A stretch of DNA of 64,000 nucleotides, taken from assembly GCF_950066645.1 (NCBI RefSeq), contig NZ_CATMFB010000001.1:124001-188000 (forward strand). The letters are read 5' to 3'. This document shows, one piece after another, positions 53,517 through 61,871 of the stretch. Below the pieces are notes generated by a model. That model ran no database searches. It was not told the origin of the DNA and was given only the letters and a program-made list of their open reading frames with translations. This DNA comes from an uncultured Thalassolituus sp. GTDB lineage: Bacteria > Pseudomonadota > Gammaproteobacteria > Pseudomonadales > Oceanobacteraceae. The position numbers and the translations under genes were made by a program. Numbering within the stretch: the stretch's first letter is position 1; every line of letters starts with the position of its first letter.

Positions 53517-54296
53517 TCAGAGGCCGATTTCTGCCGCAACCGGGAGATGATCCGATTGGGGGTGGTCAATCACGGCAATGCGATGCAGATCTATGTTGTC
53601 GCTGACCAGAATATGATCGATACCACGGTTGGGCTGCCAGCTTGGATAGGTGGGTAATTCATCGGCAATCGGATGGAGATTCAGACGACGCAGACCGGAC
53701 TGCTGCAGTAACCACTCACCTTCCTGGTTCAGGTCGCCCATAATCACCACTCGCTGTGTGCTTTCAAGGCAGTCGGCAAGATAGTCGAGCTGGGCAAACT
53801 GTGTGCGCCGACTTAATGCCAGGTGAGTCGCGACAATGACCAGCTGGTTATCTCCAGTGCCGAATCTGACAAGCATCATCCCCCGGCCCGGCAGGCCCGG
53901 TAGTGGATGTTTTTCGATCGAACTCGCCCGCGTGTGACACAAGAGGCCATTGCTGTGTCTTGCCAGCTTTCCGAGGTTGCGGTTGACCTGATGGTGCCAG
54001 TGATCAAAACCCGCCAGACGGGCGATCGTTTCTACCTGGTTTTCATGACCGCTGCGCCAGCTGCCGCCGTCGGCTTCCTGCAGCGCCACGATATCGAAAG
54101 GGCTGACCAGTTCAGCAATGGCTTCAAGAGAGGCTTCACGGGCGCGGAACGGCATCAGATGTTGCCAGCCGCGTAACAGATAATGGTGGTAGCCACCGGT
54201 GCGGATGCCGACCTGCATGTTGAAGGTCAGCAGTCGCAGGCGGTCAGGACTCCTGGGGATATCCGTGAACGCCTGCAGAGAAGTCAGGGACGTCAT
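53517..54296 (-). CDS. Endonuclease/exonuclease/phosphatase family protein
   Basis: A 259-residue metal-dependent hydrolase of the EEP superfamily (DNase I / sphingomyelinase fold). The catalytic elements are present: FNMQVG, the Glu in IVALQEADGG, VIMGDLNQEGEW, RGIDHIL and SDHLPVAAEI. No signal peptide is seen, so it is probably cytoplasmic. It starts 4 bp after the dsbA stop and lies between dsbA and dgcP as in Pseudomonas. The substrate, whether a nucleic acid or a phosphoester, is unknown. Confidence 0.88.
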   Translation of the reverse strand: MTSLTSLQAFTDIPRSPDRLRLLTFNMQVGIRTGGYHHYLLRGWQHLMPFRAREASLEAIAELVSPFDIVALQEADGGSWRSGHENQVETIARLAGFDHWHHQVNRNLGKLARHSNGLLCHTRASSIEKHPLPGLPGRGMMLVRFGTGDNQLVIVATHLALSRRTQFAQLDYLADCLESTQRVVIMGDLNQEGEWLLQQSGLRRLNLHPIADELPTYPSWQPNRGIDHILVSDNIDLHRIAVIDHPQSDHLPVAAEIGL

Positions 54297-54300
54297 AGCC

Positions 54301-54936
54301 TCAGAGGCCGTTGCGTTCCTTGTTGATCAGGAAGTCAGCCACGTCGAGCATCTGCTGCTGTCCGCCGGCAGAGGTCGCGTCGACCACATATTTGCCATTC
54401 ACGATCAGTGTCGGTACGCCGGTGATCTGGAACGCACGTACGCGCTTATCGCCACGGGTCATGCGGGATTTAACACCGAACGAGCTGTACGCCTTGTCGA
54501 ACTCTTCGGCCGTTACGTCGGTGTTGTCGACAACAAACTGACGCTGGTCTTCAGGGCTGAGCAGACGCTGCTTCTGCAGGTGAATGGAGTTGAACACTTT
54601 GCTGTGCAGCTGATCAAGAACCTTCAGCTGATCCATGGTGTAGTACAACTGTGCGTGCAGAATCCAGTTACGGCTGAACATGGCTGGAACGCGCTGGAAA
54701 TCAACATCAGCCGCCAGCTGATCTTTCCATGGCTCAATGATGGACTCCAGATGGAAGCAGTGAGAACAGCCGTACCAGAAGGCTTCTTCCACATGAACTT
54801 TGCCATCCATCAGGACCGGCACAGGCTCTTCAAGTACTTTGTAGTGCGTCCCGGCGATATAGTCCGCCGCCATTGATACCGAACTTGCGGCCATTAACGC
54901 AGCGGCAGCCATCCATTTCTTAAACTGAGAAAGCAT
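54301..54936 (-). CDS. dsbA: Thiol:disulfide interchange protein DsbA
   Basis: A 211-residue periplasmic oxidase that introduces disulphides into secreted proteins. The chosen start gives the signal peptide MLSQFKKWMAAAALMAASS with cleavage after SMA, and AAAGG precedes it. The thioredoxin fold with helical insert is complete, including the cis-Pro loop TGVPTLIV. The active site reads FWYGCSHCFHLE (Cys 57 and Cys 60): Ser replaces the Pro of the usual CPHC, which should alter redox potential. It would be recharged by DsbB, not in the window. Confidence 0.92.
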   Translation of the reverse strand: MLSQFKKWMAAAALMAASSVSMAADYIAGTHYKVLEEPVPVLMDGKVHVEEAFWYGCSHCFHLESIIEPWKDQLAADVDFQRVPAMFSRNWILHAQLYYTMDQLKVLDQLHSKVFNSIHLQKQRLLSPEDQRQFVVDNTDVTAEEFDKAYSSFGVKSRMTRGDKRVRAFQITGVPTLIVNGKYVVDATSAGGQQQMLDVADFLINKERNGL

Positions 54937-55042
54937 CTGTTTTACCTTTCTTATCATTGCTATGCAGGAATTCTTACACAGAATCAGAGTAGCGAACCAC
55001 CGCAGCAGTGCAAAGCTCTGTCAATCTGTGGCCTGCGGACAT

Positions 55043-55069
55043 AAAAAAAGGTGGCCGTAGCCACCTTCT
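55043..55069 (-). terminator. Rho-independent terminator after the cytochrome c genes
   Basis: Stem GGTGGC/GCCACC (55050-55055, 55060-55065) with a CGTA loop, followed on the minus strand by seven U. It separates the cytochrome c4 gene from dsbA. Confidence 0.88.
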
Positions 55070-55082
55070 TTCAGAGTTACGA

Positions 55083-55694
55083 TTAACGCAGGCCCTGAAT
55101 ATACGAAGACACCGCTTCGATTTCTTTTTCATGCAGACGGTACGCAATATCGCGCATCATCTTGCTGTCGCCGTCGTTGGTACGCTCGCCGTTGCTGAAG
55201 TGTTTCAGCTGAGCTGCAGTGTACGCATCGTGCTGGCCAGCAAGGCGTGGGAAGCCTGCAGCATCAACACCTGCACCGGATGGACCGTGACATGCCAGAC
55301 ATGCTGGCACGTTTTTACTGGCGATACCGCCGCGGTAGATGCTTTCACCCAGTTCAACCAGCTCTTCTTTTGCACCGCCCGCAGTCGGAGCCTGTGCGGC
55401 GAAGTAAGCGGCCAGGTCAGCGATGTCTTCATCGCTCAGACCAGTAACGAAAGGCATCATGCTGGCGACCTGACCAGAAGTACGGTTGCCATCGCGGATA
55501 TCCTTGATCTGCTTGATCAGGTAACGCTCGCCCTGGCCCGCAATTTTCGGGAAGGTCGGAGCCATGCTGTTGCCGTCAGCGCCGTGACATGCTGCACAGG
55601 TGGCGGACTTGGCTTTACCAGCTTCTGCATCACCCGCGTGAGCAACGGTCACAAGGCCGGCAGAAAGAATCAGGCTAATCAACAGGTTTTTCAT
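55083..55694 (-). CDS. Cytochrome c4
   Basis: A 203-residue dihaem periplasmic electron carrier. The signal peptide MKNLLISLILSAGLVTVAHA is followed by two similar haem domains with CAACHGADGNSMAPTFPKIAGQ (residues from about 33, quoted in part) and CLACHGPSGAGVDAAGFPRLAGQ; distal Met ligands are present in SMMPF and SKMMRD. Cytochrome c4 donates electrons to terminal oxidases. It is followed on the same strand by a terminator and preceded by a c5-type cytochrome gene. Confidence 0.95.
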   Translation of the reverse strand: MKNLLISLILSAGLVTVAHAGDAEAGKAKSATCAACHGADGNSMAPTFPKIAGQGERYLIKQIKDIRDGNRTSGQVASMMPFVTGLSDEDIADLAAYFAAQAPTAGGAKEELVELGESIYRGGIASKNVPACLACHGPSGAGVDAAGFPRLAGQHDAYTAAQLKHFSNGERTNDGDSKMMRDIAYRLHEKEIEAVSSYIQGLR

Positions 55695-55726
55695 TATCAG
55701 ATCCAGTATCGGTTATAAATTCACGG

Positions 55727-56023
55727 TTACTTCGGCGTTGCCATATAGGTAATCAACGCCTTGTACTGGTCGGCCGTACAGTCCATGCAAAGACCGCGCG
55801 GAGGCATAGCGTTCAGGCCGTTGGTTACGCTGGTGACCAGTGTATCCATGCCTTTGGCCAGACGAGGTTCCCAGGCTGCTTTATCGAAAGCCTTGGGGGC
55901 GCCAGCGACTGCCATCGTGTGACATGCTGAACAGGTCTGGTTAAATTTAGCCTCTACGTCGAACGCCTGTACATTAGTACTCATTACAGCGGCAACTGCC
56001 GCAAGAACAGCCAGTTTTTTCAT
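55727..56023 (-). CDS. Cytochrome c5 family protein
   Basis: A 98-residue monohaem cytochrome. The ATG at 56023 gives the signal MKKLAVLAAVAAVMSTNVQA; the longer frame adds an unlikely N terminus. The haem motif CSACH, the ligand region NGLNAMPPRGLC and the extra disulphide pair in LCMDC are characteristic of c5. It lies 32 bp upstream of the cytochrome c4 gene, so the two probably form one transcript feeding respiratory oxidases. Confidence 0.9.
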   Translation of the reverse strand: MKKLAVLAAVAAVMSTNVQAFDVEAKFNQTCSACHTMAVAGAPKAFDKAAWEPRLAKGMDTLVTSVTNGLNAMPPRGLCMDCTADQYKALITYMATPK

Positions 56024-56167
56024 AGTGTGAGTCTCTCTCATGGTTAAGCCTGTTGTTCCGGACAAGGGCCCCCTCATGACTCATCCCACTATGATAGAAT
56101 GGGACCAGCGCTAACAAGGGCGATCATTATATACCATTATTTTCCGGACGGTCATTACCAATACCCT

Positions 56168-56821
56168 ATGTCAGAACAGGATTCCTTGATCTATACCAAC
56201 GCCGTCTTCGATAAGAGTGCGGCAAAACTGAGCCAATGCCCGACGGATATCATCCGTGAGGTCGCGTTTGCCGGGCGCTCGAACGCCGGCAAATCGAGTG
56301 CTCTTAACACACTGACCGGACAGAAAAAGCTGGCGAGAACCAGTAAAACGCCCGGCCGCACCCAGCTCATCAACTTTTTCCGCCTGGGTGAATCCAAGCT
56401 GGCACTGGTCGATCTGCCGGGATATGGCTTTGCAAAGGTCCCGGTCAAACTGAAAAACGAGTGGCAGAAAGAGCTTGAGACCTACCTTAACCGCCGTCAG
56501 GCACTGTGCGGGCTGGTGCTGTTGATGGATATCCGTCATCCGCTGAAAGAGTTCGATAACGCCATGCTCGACTGGGCTCTGGAAGCTGGCATGCCGATTC
56601 ATCTGCTGTTAACCAAGTCAGATAAACTCAAGCGTGGACCTGCTCAGTCGACCTTGCTCAAGGTAAGGAAGGCGGTGAAAGACCTGGGTGGACTGGTCAG
56701 TGTGCAGACATTCTCGTCCCACAATGGCGAAGGCCTGCGGGAGCTGGAGAAACGCCTCAACAGTTGGTTGACGGCTCCACTGCTGGCGGAAGACACACCA
56801 GCGCCGGACGATCAGGTCTGA
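56168..56821 (+). CDS. engB: Ribosome biogenesis GTPase EngB (YsxC/YihA)
   Basis: An essential small GTPase acting on 50S subunit assembly. The 217 residues have P-loop [12 protein letters not shown] (G1), [11 protein letters not shown] (G2), [11 protein letters not shown] (G3) and LTKSDKL (G4). The ATG at 56168 gives the usual N terminus [14 protein letters not shown]; the frame from 56099 extends into the divergent promoter. The cytochrome c5 gene is divergent. This gene marks the end of the Pseudomonas-like gene order. Confidence 0.95.
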   Translation: MSEQDSLIYTNAVFDKSAAKLSQCPTDIIREVAFAGRSNAGKSSALNTLTGQKKLARTSKTPGRTQLINFFRLGESKLALVDLPGYGFAKVPVKLKNEWQKELETYLNRRQALCGLVLLMDIRHPLKEFDNAMLDWALEAGMPIHLLLTKSDKLKRGPAQSTLLKVRKAVKDLGGLVSVQTFSSHNGEGLRELEKRLNSWLTAPLLAEDTPAPDDQV

Positions 56822-56837
56822 TTACTGATCAGAAAAG

Positions 56838-56865
56838 AAAAAAGGAGGCGAATGCCTCCTTTTTT
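56838..56865. terminator. Bidirectional rho-independent terminator
   Basis: GGAGGC/GCCTCC with a GAAT loop, flanked by A6 and T6, between engB and the converging lipase-like gene. Functional in both directions by sequence. Confidence 0.9.
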
Positions 56866-56883
56866 CTTGTTTTAGATTTCAGA

Positions 56884-58743
56884 TCAGTCTTTGAAGATAA
56901 AGCGCTGAATGAAGTCCTGCTGATCTGCGCGGTCAGATGCCCGCATAAAGATCAGGTGAGCTGAAGCATCGGATGCAGCTTCGGCAAAAGCGCCGTCCCA
57001 GATCAGTGGTACAGTGCCCACGACTGGCTTGTAGTGGCGGATACCATAGCCTTCTTCATCAAAGTCAGCCTGCACACGAACGTTCGGCATATCAAACAGC
57101 GGCTCGCCAACAATCGGCAGATCAGCCAGATTAGCTGCGGCTACGCTGCTCGCGTTTGGAACGATCGTATCGCCAGCACCATTGGTCAGCATCAGAGGAC
57201 GCGCTTCGCGGCCCAGCTCCGGGTGACGGAACATATCGATGTAGTTGATGGAGTCGCCATGATCGAGGGCCTGCTGGATGGCCCCACGCAGCATGATGGC
57301 TTCAGCGCCATTCGCTTCCGACGGTACCAGGTTAGAGAACATAGGTACCCACAGGATGGAGTTCGCCAGAATGCTGGTTACGCCAACGCCGGTCACGTGA
57401 TAAACACCACCTTTGATGTCCGGGCTGATTGCACCATAGGTTGAACCAAGTACACCACCGAGTGATGTGCCCTGCATCATGACCTGTGTTGCGTCGATAT
57501 CGCTGACACCGTCTGGCTTGTTGCCAGCCCAGCTGCGCCAGGATTTACGACCAACCACATCGATGTCAGCCAGAGTCGTCTGCAGAGCGCGATGCGCTGA
57601 AGCAAAGTCGATGGCGTTCTGGTTGATCATACCGACAGGCACGCCGAGTTTATCGGTGCTGACGTTAGAAAGAACGTAACCACCATCCGCTTCGGTACGG
57701 TCTCCGTGGTTAGGGAAGCCAATAGCATAAGTGGCGACACCGATTTCGGCGTTCATGCCAGATACGATGGTATCGGTTTCTTTATTGGCGCCCAGCCCGT
57801 GAGCGTACATAGCCACCGGCACTGAGCCCTCGCGTGCCGCGGCTGGCAATGTCAGGCGAAATTCCACCCACTGCTCCATTGGCTCAGCGCTGTAATCAAC
57901 GTTGCTGGTGCCGTTATTTATACGGTAGTTATAGATAAGTACCTCGCCATCTACCCGGGCAGCGATATCACGGTCGGTGTAGTTGTATTTCACATCCAGG
58001 TTGCGAACCGGGTGCTCACGACTACGGACGTCATCAATGGCGGCCATGACAGGGCCCGTCACTTCATCACGATCACGTACTACAAAGCGGGTCGCATTGC
58101 GGACTGACAGCGGGTTTACACCGTTAGCCGTCAGCGTTGCGACCAGATCCTGAGTGTAAGCACGCTGATTGGCTGAACCAGAAAGTACTTTAGTAATCAG
58201 GCCGGCTTCAGGCGCTTCGAGGTCCAGATCGGTAGTGATGGCGACCAGAATCTCATGGCCGTATTCCCAGCGTGACTGAGGATATACCTCAACAACATGG
58301 GCTGTGCCGTTAACTTTACCCGACTGGGCATAGTCGCTGATCAGGGCACGGACAGAGATTCGCTCACCGCTTGTCAGGTCGATTGCTACAACAGCGTCAC
58401 CACCATTTTCTGGCAGAGTGTCTGCGAGGGGCGCGCTGCCAAATTCAAACACGGCCGCGCTTGCCGCAGAAAAGCCGCTATCGCCATTGAACAGACCTTC
58501 CGGTGAAAAACCTTCATCAACAGGAAGCTGTGCAATGATCTCAGGGCGCACCATGGCGTTAGAGACCTGGATGGTTTTACCTGTCGGGCTCATAGCATCG
58601 TCCTGCATCCAGTAGGTCGACGGGAACGGCAGAGCACAGGTAGCTATAGAGGTTGGGTTACAGTTGTCATCGGCATAAGCCGAAGACGCGAATCCTGCTA
58701 CGGCGACAGCGAGTGCTGCGCGCAGAGAGAGATTTGATTTCAT
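56884..58743 (-). CDS. Secreted alpha/beta hydrolase, lipase-like (VolA/Pla-1 type)
   Basis: A 619-residue exported hydrolase. The signal peptide MKSNLSLRAALAVAVAGFASSAYA is clear. The N-terminal 250 residues form a beta domain seen in Pla-1/VolA-type lipases, and the C-terminal half is an alpha/beta hydrolase with AMYAHGLGANKET (oxyanion region), nucleophile Ser 427 in GTSLGGVLGS, and Asp and His in NGAGDTIVP and RHYKPVVG. There is no lipobox, so it is secreted or periplasmic. A lysophospholipase or lipase role is likely; the substrate is inferred from the family. Confidence 0.8.
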   Translation of the reverse strand: MKSNLSLRAALAVAVAGFASSAYADDNCNPTSIATCALPFPSTYWMQDDAMSPTGKTIQVSNAMVRPEIIAQLPVDEGFSPEGLFNGDSGFSAASAAVFEFGSAPLADTLPENGGDAVVAIDLTSGERISVRALISDYAQSGKVNGTAHVVEVYPQSRWEYGHEILVAITTDLDLEAPEAGLITKVLSGSANQRAYTQDLVATLTANGVNPLSVRNATRFVVRDRDEVTGPVMAAIDDVRSREHPVRNLDVKYNYTDRDIAARVDGEVLIYNYRINNGTSNVDYSAEPMEQWVEFRLTLPAAAREGSVPVAMYAHGLGANKETDTIVSGMNAEIGVATYAIGFPNHGDRTEADGGYVLSNVSTDKLGVPVGMINQNAIDFASAHRALQTTLADIDVVGRKSWRSWAGNKPDGVSDIDATQVMMQGTSLGGVLGSTYGAISPDIKGGVYHVTGVGVTSILANSILWVPMFSNLVPSEANGAEAIMLRGAIQQALDHGDSINYIDMFRHPELGREARPLMLTNGAGDTIVPNASSVAAANLADLPIVGEPLFDMPNVRVQADFDEEGYGIRHYKPVVGTVPLIWDGAFAEAASDASAHLIFMRASDRADQQDFIQRFIFKD

Positions 58744-58989
58744 TTTTTCGCACCGTATTTATTTTTATTCGGGGGTGTTCGGCGAGTTTCACACTTTTAT
58801 TGCACGCCTGTCTGCGACTTAACAGGACAGCTTCAGGAGTAAATTGAGCATTCCAGTAATCTTCGTCCGTATTTGACCGGGGCGGCCATAAAGGACAGTG
58901 TTGGAGCGGGCTATATAGGATTTTGGAATGTCAGAATGCGCTTTTGATGCCAAATCCGTTTAAAAAAAATCCTGCAGCACAGGCAAAAG

Positions 58990-59142
58990 CTGATTCAGGG
59001 TCTATATTGAAAATATCCCAAGGGGTTGAACGTAATTGAGGTCGTACGACTCCTACGGTAGTTCTTTTTCCTTCGGTACTTCCCCCAAATGATCCGAAGT
59101 TGGCCCGACAGTTTCCCCCCAATGGCTGTCGGGCCTTTTTTT
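58990..59142 (+). ncRNA. Candidate structured RNA (small RNA or leader) upstream of an orphan terminator
   Basis: The 513-bp gap 58744-59256 holds no convincing gene. On the plus strand it contains, in order, the palindrome GTCGTACGAC (59041-59050), a hairpin CTTCGG / CCGAAG with a C-rich loop (around 59070-59098), and a terminator (59102-59142) with another C-rich loop. No plus-strand gene lies upstream within 2 kb, so the terminator must belong to a non-coding transcript or to a leader of the GMC oxidoreductase gene 115 bp further on. The 5' end is a guess; no clear promoter was found. The left part, 58744-58990, shows nothing else. Confidence 0.45.
59102..59142 (+). terminator. Orphan rho-independent terminator
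   Basis: A perfect 10-bp stem GGCCCGACAG (59102-59111) / CTGTCGGGCC (59126-59135) has a 14-base loop containing six C and is followed by T7. The U-tract exists only for the plus strand. Confidence 0.9.
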
Positions 59143-59256
59143 GTCTTTTCATCCCCTCTGCAGCAATTTGCGCCGATATGACACATTCGTATTGATTAAA
59201 ACGTCATCAGACTTCAGCATGAATTGCTAAAAAACAGTGCCGGAGAAAAATAACAA

Positions 59257-60804
59257 ATGGCAAAGCTCAACAGACGTAAGTTCCTTAAGGGTTCTGCGGC
59301 TGCCAGTGTCGCTGCTGCAGCCTCTGCAACACCAGCCGCTAATGCGGGCTGGTTCCGCAAAACCACCCGCTCACAAACCAAAGCGTTGGTGATTGGCTCG
59401 GGCTTTGGTGGCTCAGTTGCCACATTGCGTCTGGCCGAAGCGGGCATTCAGACCATGCTGCTCGAGCGTGGTAAGCACTGGAAGTACGAAGGGGAAGGCA
59501 GCTATCCAACGCTGGCCGAAACCGGTTCCACACTGAAAATTAATGACACCGTACTCTGGACTAACCCAAGTTCACTGGTACCGGGTTCCATGGGCATGGT
59601 GGAATACTTTGTCGATTCATCCATCGCCGTGGGCTGTGGTGCCTGCTTAGGTGGCGGCTCTGTCGTATACGGTGGTGTATTGCTGCAGCCAAAGCGCGAA
59701 GCCTTTGAAGATGCGCTGCCCATGTTGTCCTACACCGATATGGATCAGGTCTATTACCCGCGTGTGCTCGATCGCATCAGTGGTGGCCCGATTCCGGACG
59801 ACGTACTGAATCACCCGAACTACACCGCCAAGCGTGAATTCATTAAGAGTGCTGAAGATGCGGGTCTGGAAGTTGTACGCAGCCATGTGAGCTTCGACTG
59901 GGACGTCATCCGCGAAGAGCTGAACGGCACTAAGCCCCAGTATGCCTCAGTCGGCGAGTACGTCTTCGGCTGTAACAGCGGTGCGAAAAACACCCTCGAT
60001 CGTAACTATCTGGCCGATGCTGAAGCCACCGGTAACGTCACTATTAATACTCAGCACCTTGTTACTGATATCCACGCTAACAGCGGCGGCGGTTACCGAG
60101 TGACCTGCGAAATGTTGGATGAAGACGGCAAAATCACCGGCAAGCACGTGATTGAGTGCGACTATCTCTTTATGGGCGCTGGCTCATTGCACACCACACG
60201 CCTGCTGCTGCGAGCCAAAGAACGTGGCGATATTCCGGGCCTGAACGATCAGGTCGGCGCTGAGTGGGGCACCAACGGTGACGAATTGATGGGCCGTAAT
60301 GACATCAATACTTCGACTGCGCCGATTCAGGGTGGACCGCCGTCGATCGCGGCATTCGATACAGAAAACCCGTACAAACTGACGGGCTATATGCACTCGC
60401 CGACATCCGTTGTAAAAGAGTTCACTCAGTTGCAGATGGGCATGGTGGTACCGGATCAGAACTCCCGCGTCACCTACAACCGCTGGACGGACAAGATCAA
60501 ACTCAACTGGGATCGCGACGCCAACGAAAACTCCCACAATGCCCTCGTACACACCATGGAAAAAATGGTGCAGAGCGGTGGCGGCAAGATCAACGAAGCA
60601 GGCTGGTTCGGCACCTGGCATCCGCTTGGTGGTGTTGCCATGGGCAGTGCCTGTGACCTCAGCGGTAAAGTTTACGGCGTAGAAGGTTTGTACGTGGTCG
60701 ACGGCGCAGCGATTCCTGGCTCCAGTGGTTCGGCTAACCCAGCTCTGACCATTGCTGCCAACGCAGAGCGCATGATGGAAGAAATTATTCCGCAGATCAG
60801 CTGA
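59257..60804 (+). CDS. Tat-exported GMC-type oxidoreductase (cholesterol oxidase-like)
   Basis: A 515-residue FAD enzyme exported by the Tat pathway. The N terminus is a twin-arginine signal (MAKLNRRKFLKGSAAASVAAAA). The FAD-binding VIGSGFGGSVATLRLAEAG follows at about residue 45. VGCGACLGGGSVVYGG is a flavin-site motif of cholesterol oxidase/GMC proteins, and the C terminus has WHPLGGVAMG, with the catalytic His, and VDGAAIPGSSGSANPALTIAANAERM (quoted in part). It should oxidise an alcohol group of a lipid or sterol-like substrate in the periplasm. A possible promoter lies near 59168-59195, or the upstream leader RNA may control it. Confidence 0.87.
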   Translation: MAKLNRRKFLKGSAAASVAAAASATPAANAGWFRKTTRSQTKALVIGSGFGGSVATLRLAEAGIQTMLLERGKHWKYEGEGSYPTLAETGSTLKINDTVLWTNPSSLVPGSMGMVEYFVDSSIAVGCGACLGGGSVVYGGVLLQPKREAFEDALPMLSYTDMDQVYYPRVLDRISGGPIPDDVLNHPNYTAKREFIKSAEDAGLEVVRSHVSFDWDVIREELNGTKPQYASVGEYVFGCNSGAKNTLDRNYLADAEATGNVTINTQHLVTDIHANSGGGYRVTCEMLDEDGKITGKHVIECDYLFMGAGSLHTTRLLLRAKERGDIPGLNDQVGAEWGTNGDELMGRNDINTSTAPIQGGPPSIAAFDTENPYKLTGYMHSPTSVVKEFTQLQMGMVVPDQNSRVTYNRWTDKIKLNWDRDANENSHNALVHTMEKMVQSGGGKINEAGWFGTWHPLGGVAMGSACDLSGKVYGVEGLYVVDGAAIPGSSGSANPALTIAANAERMMEEIIPQIS

Positions 60805-60811
60805 TCAATAT

Positions 60812-60837
60812 TGGGCGCTTCTCTTGAGGGGCGCCCA
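60812..60837 (+). terminator. Hairpin after the GMC oxidoreductase gene
   Basis: TGGGCGC (60812-60818) and GCGCCCA (60831-60837) flank a 12-base loop, 7 bp after the stop. There is no T-tract, so function is probable rather than certain. Confidence 0.5.
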
Positions 60838-60883
60838 GTTCAGAAGCATCAATTCGCACCGCCTCTCGTAGATTCCGCAGACC

Positions 60884-61186
60884 TCAGATTTCAGACCTCA
60901 GATGTTTTTCGGGCACCATCCGTTTGTGCAACACCGCAAATATCGTGATCCCAGTATCTTCGTTCATGTAATAAATCACATGGCTACGAAACGGAAAACT
61001 GTAGCTTGAAGCGCTAACCTCCGGGCGGTGTTTGCCTATGTTGGGGTTGTCTGCGAGCGTCTGCAAGCCGGTGCGCAACGCCATTAGATACTCGCGCGTA
61101 TGACGCACTCCCCAGCGCTCATCTGAGTAAACTTTGAGTTGGCGTAAGTCTGCCTGAGCAGCCTGCGTAAGCGAGTGATGGGTCAT
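60884..61186 (-). CDS. RelE/ParE family toxin
   Basis: A 100-residue ParE-like toxin, typically a gyrase inhibitor. It shows SLTQAAQADLRQLKVYSDERWG at the N terminus, NPNIGKHRPEVSASSYSFPFRSHVIYYM in the core (quoted in part) and a basic C-terminal KRMVPEKHL. The antitoxin gene lies upstream on the same strand with 16 bp between, the usual antitoxin-first order. Full length. Confidence 0.9.
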   Translation of the reverse strand: MTHHSLTQAAQADLRQLKVYSDERWGVRHTREYLMALRTGLQTLADNPNIGKHRPEVSASSYSFPFRSHVIYYMNEDTGITIFAVLHKRMVPEKHLRSEI

Positions 61187-61202
61187 AGCGTTGCAGAAGG
61201 GG

Positions 61203-61457
61203 TCAATCCTGTTGTGTTAACTCACTCAGAAAGGCATCGCCATCGGTCGTCAGGCCAGACGCTTCGTCTTTTTCAGCTTGCGCTGCTCTCAACTGCAGTA
61301 GCTGCAGTTTCAATTCTTCATTCGAGGCGTAATCTTCCGCCGACAGCACCACTGCTGCTGGCTTGCCATTCTTGGTGATCTGCACCGGCTCCCGCTGAGT
61401 CTGCAGCAGTAGCTCACCGAAATGCGTTTTTGCCTGATTGGCAGTCATCTTGTTCAT
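61203..61457 (-). CDS. Phd/YefM family antitoxin
   Basis: An 84-residue antitoxin. The N-terminal DNA-binding fold reads MTANQAKTHFGELLLQTQ, then PVQITKNGKPAAVVLSAEDY, the family signature. The C-terminal charged tail (KDEASGLTTDGDAFLSELTQQD) would cover the toxin. The ATG at 61457 is chosen; the longer frame adds 21 residues without conservation. It should autoregulate its own promoter with the ParE toxin encoded next. Confidence 0.9.
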   Translation of the reverse strand: MNKMTANQAKTHFGELLLQTQREPVQITKNGKPAAVVLSAEDYASNEELKLQLLQLRAAQAEKDEASGLTTDGDAFLSELTQQD

Positions 61458-61574
61458 ATCGTTCAAACCATGCGAATCGTTCGATTTGGTTAGTTTGCAG
61501 CCAATTGACCTGCTGATCAAGTCACCGCTATTATCCTACTAAGTAGTATAAAAGAGCATTGGAGTAACCTTTTC

Positions 61575-61871
61575 ATGGCCATGGTCAAAAAGAGCATTAC
61601 GGTCACCGATCAGCAGGACGCCTGGCTTAAAGCCCAGATCAGCGCCGGACACTACGGCAACGAAAGCGAAGTGCTGCGCGAGTTGATTCGTGAGCGTCAG
61701 CTCAAGGAACAGGAAGCCCAACGGGAAGTTGAGTGGATTCGGGCGCGTCTCATAGAAGGAGAAGAGAGCGTAGCAACGCAGGGATACAGCGGGAAATCAT
61801 TGGATGAAATCTGGGAAGTCGCCAAAGAAGAATACAACGCCAAGCGAAACGCCAAGCCCAGTAAAGGCTGA
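61575..61871 (+). CDS. ParD family antitoxin (ribbon-helix-helix)
   Basis: A 98-residue antitoxin of the CC2985/ParD group. The ribbon-helix-helix is MVKKSITVTDQQDAWLKAQISAGHYGNESEVLRELIR (quoted in part); the C terminus (LDEIWEVAKEEYNAKRNAKPSKG) is the toxin-binding part and is longer than the shortest ParD proteins. It is divergent from the Phd/ParE pair and overlaps its own ParE partner. Confidence 0.88.
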   Translation: MAMVKKSITVTDQQDAWLKAQISAGHYGNESEVLRELIRERQLKEQEAQREVEWIRARLIEGEESVATQGYSGKSLDEIWEVAKEEYNAKRNAKPSKG

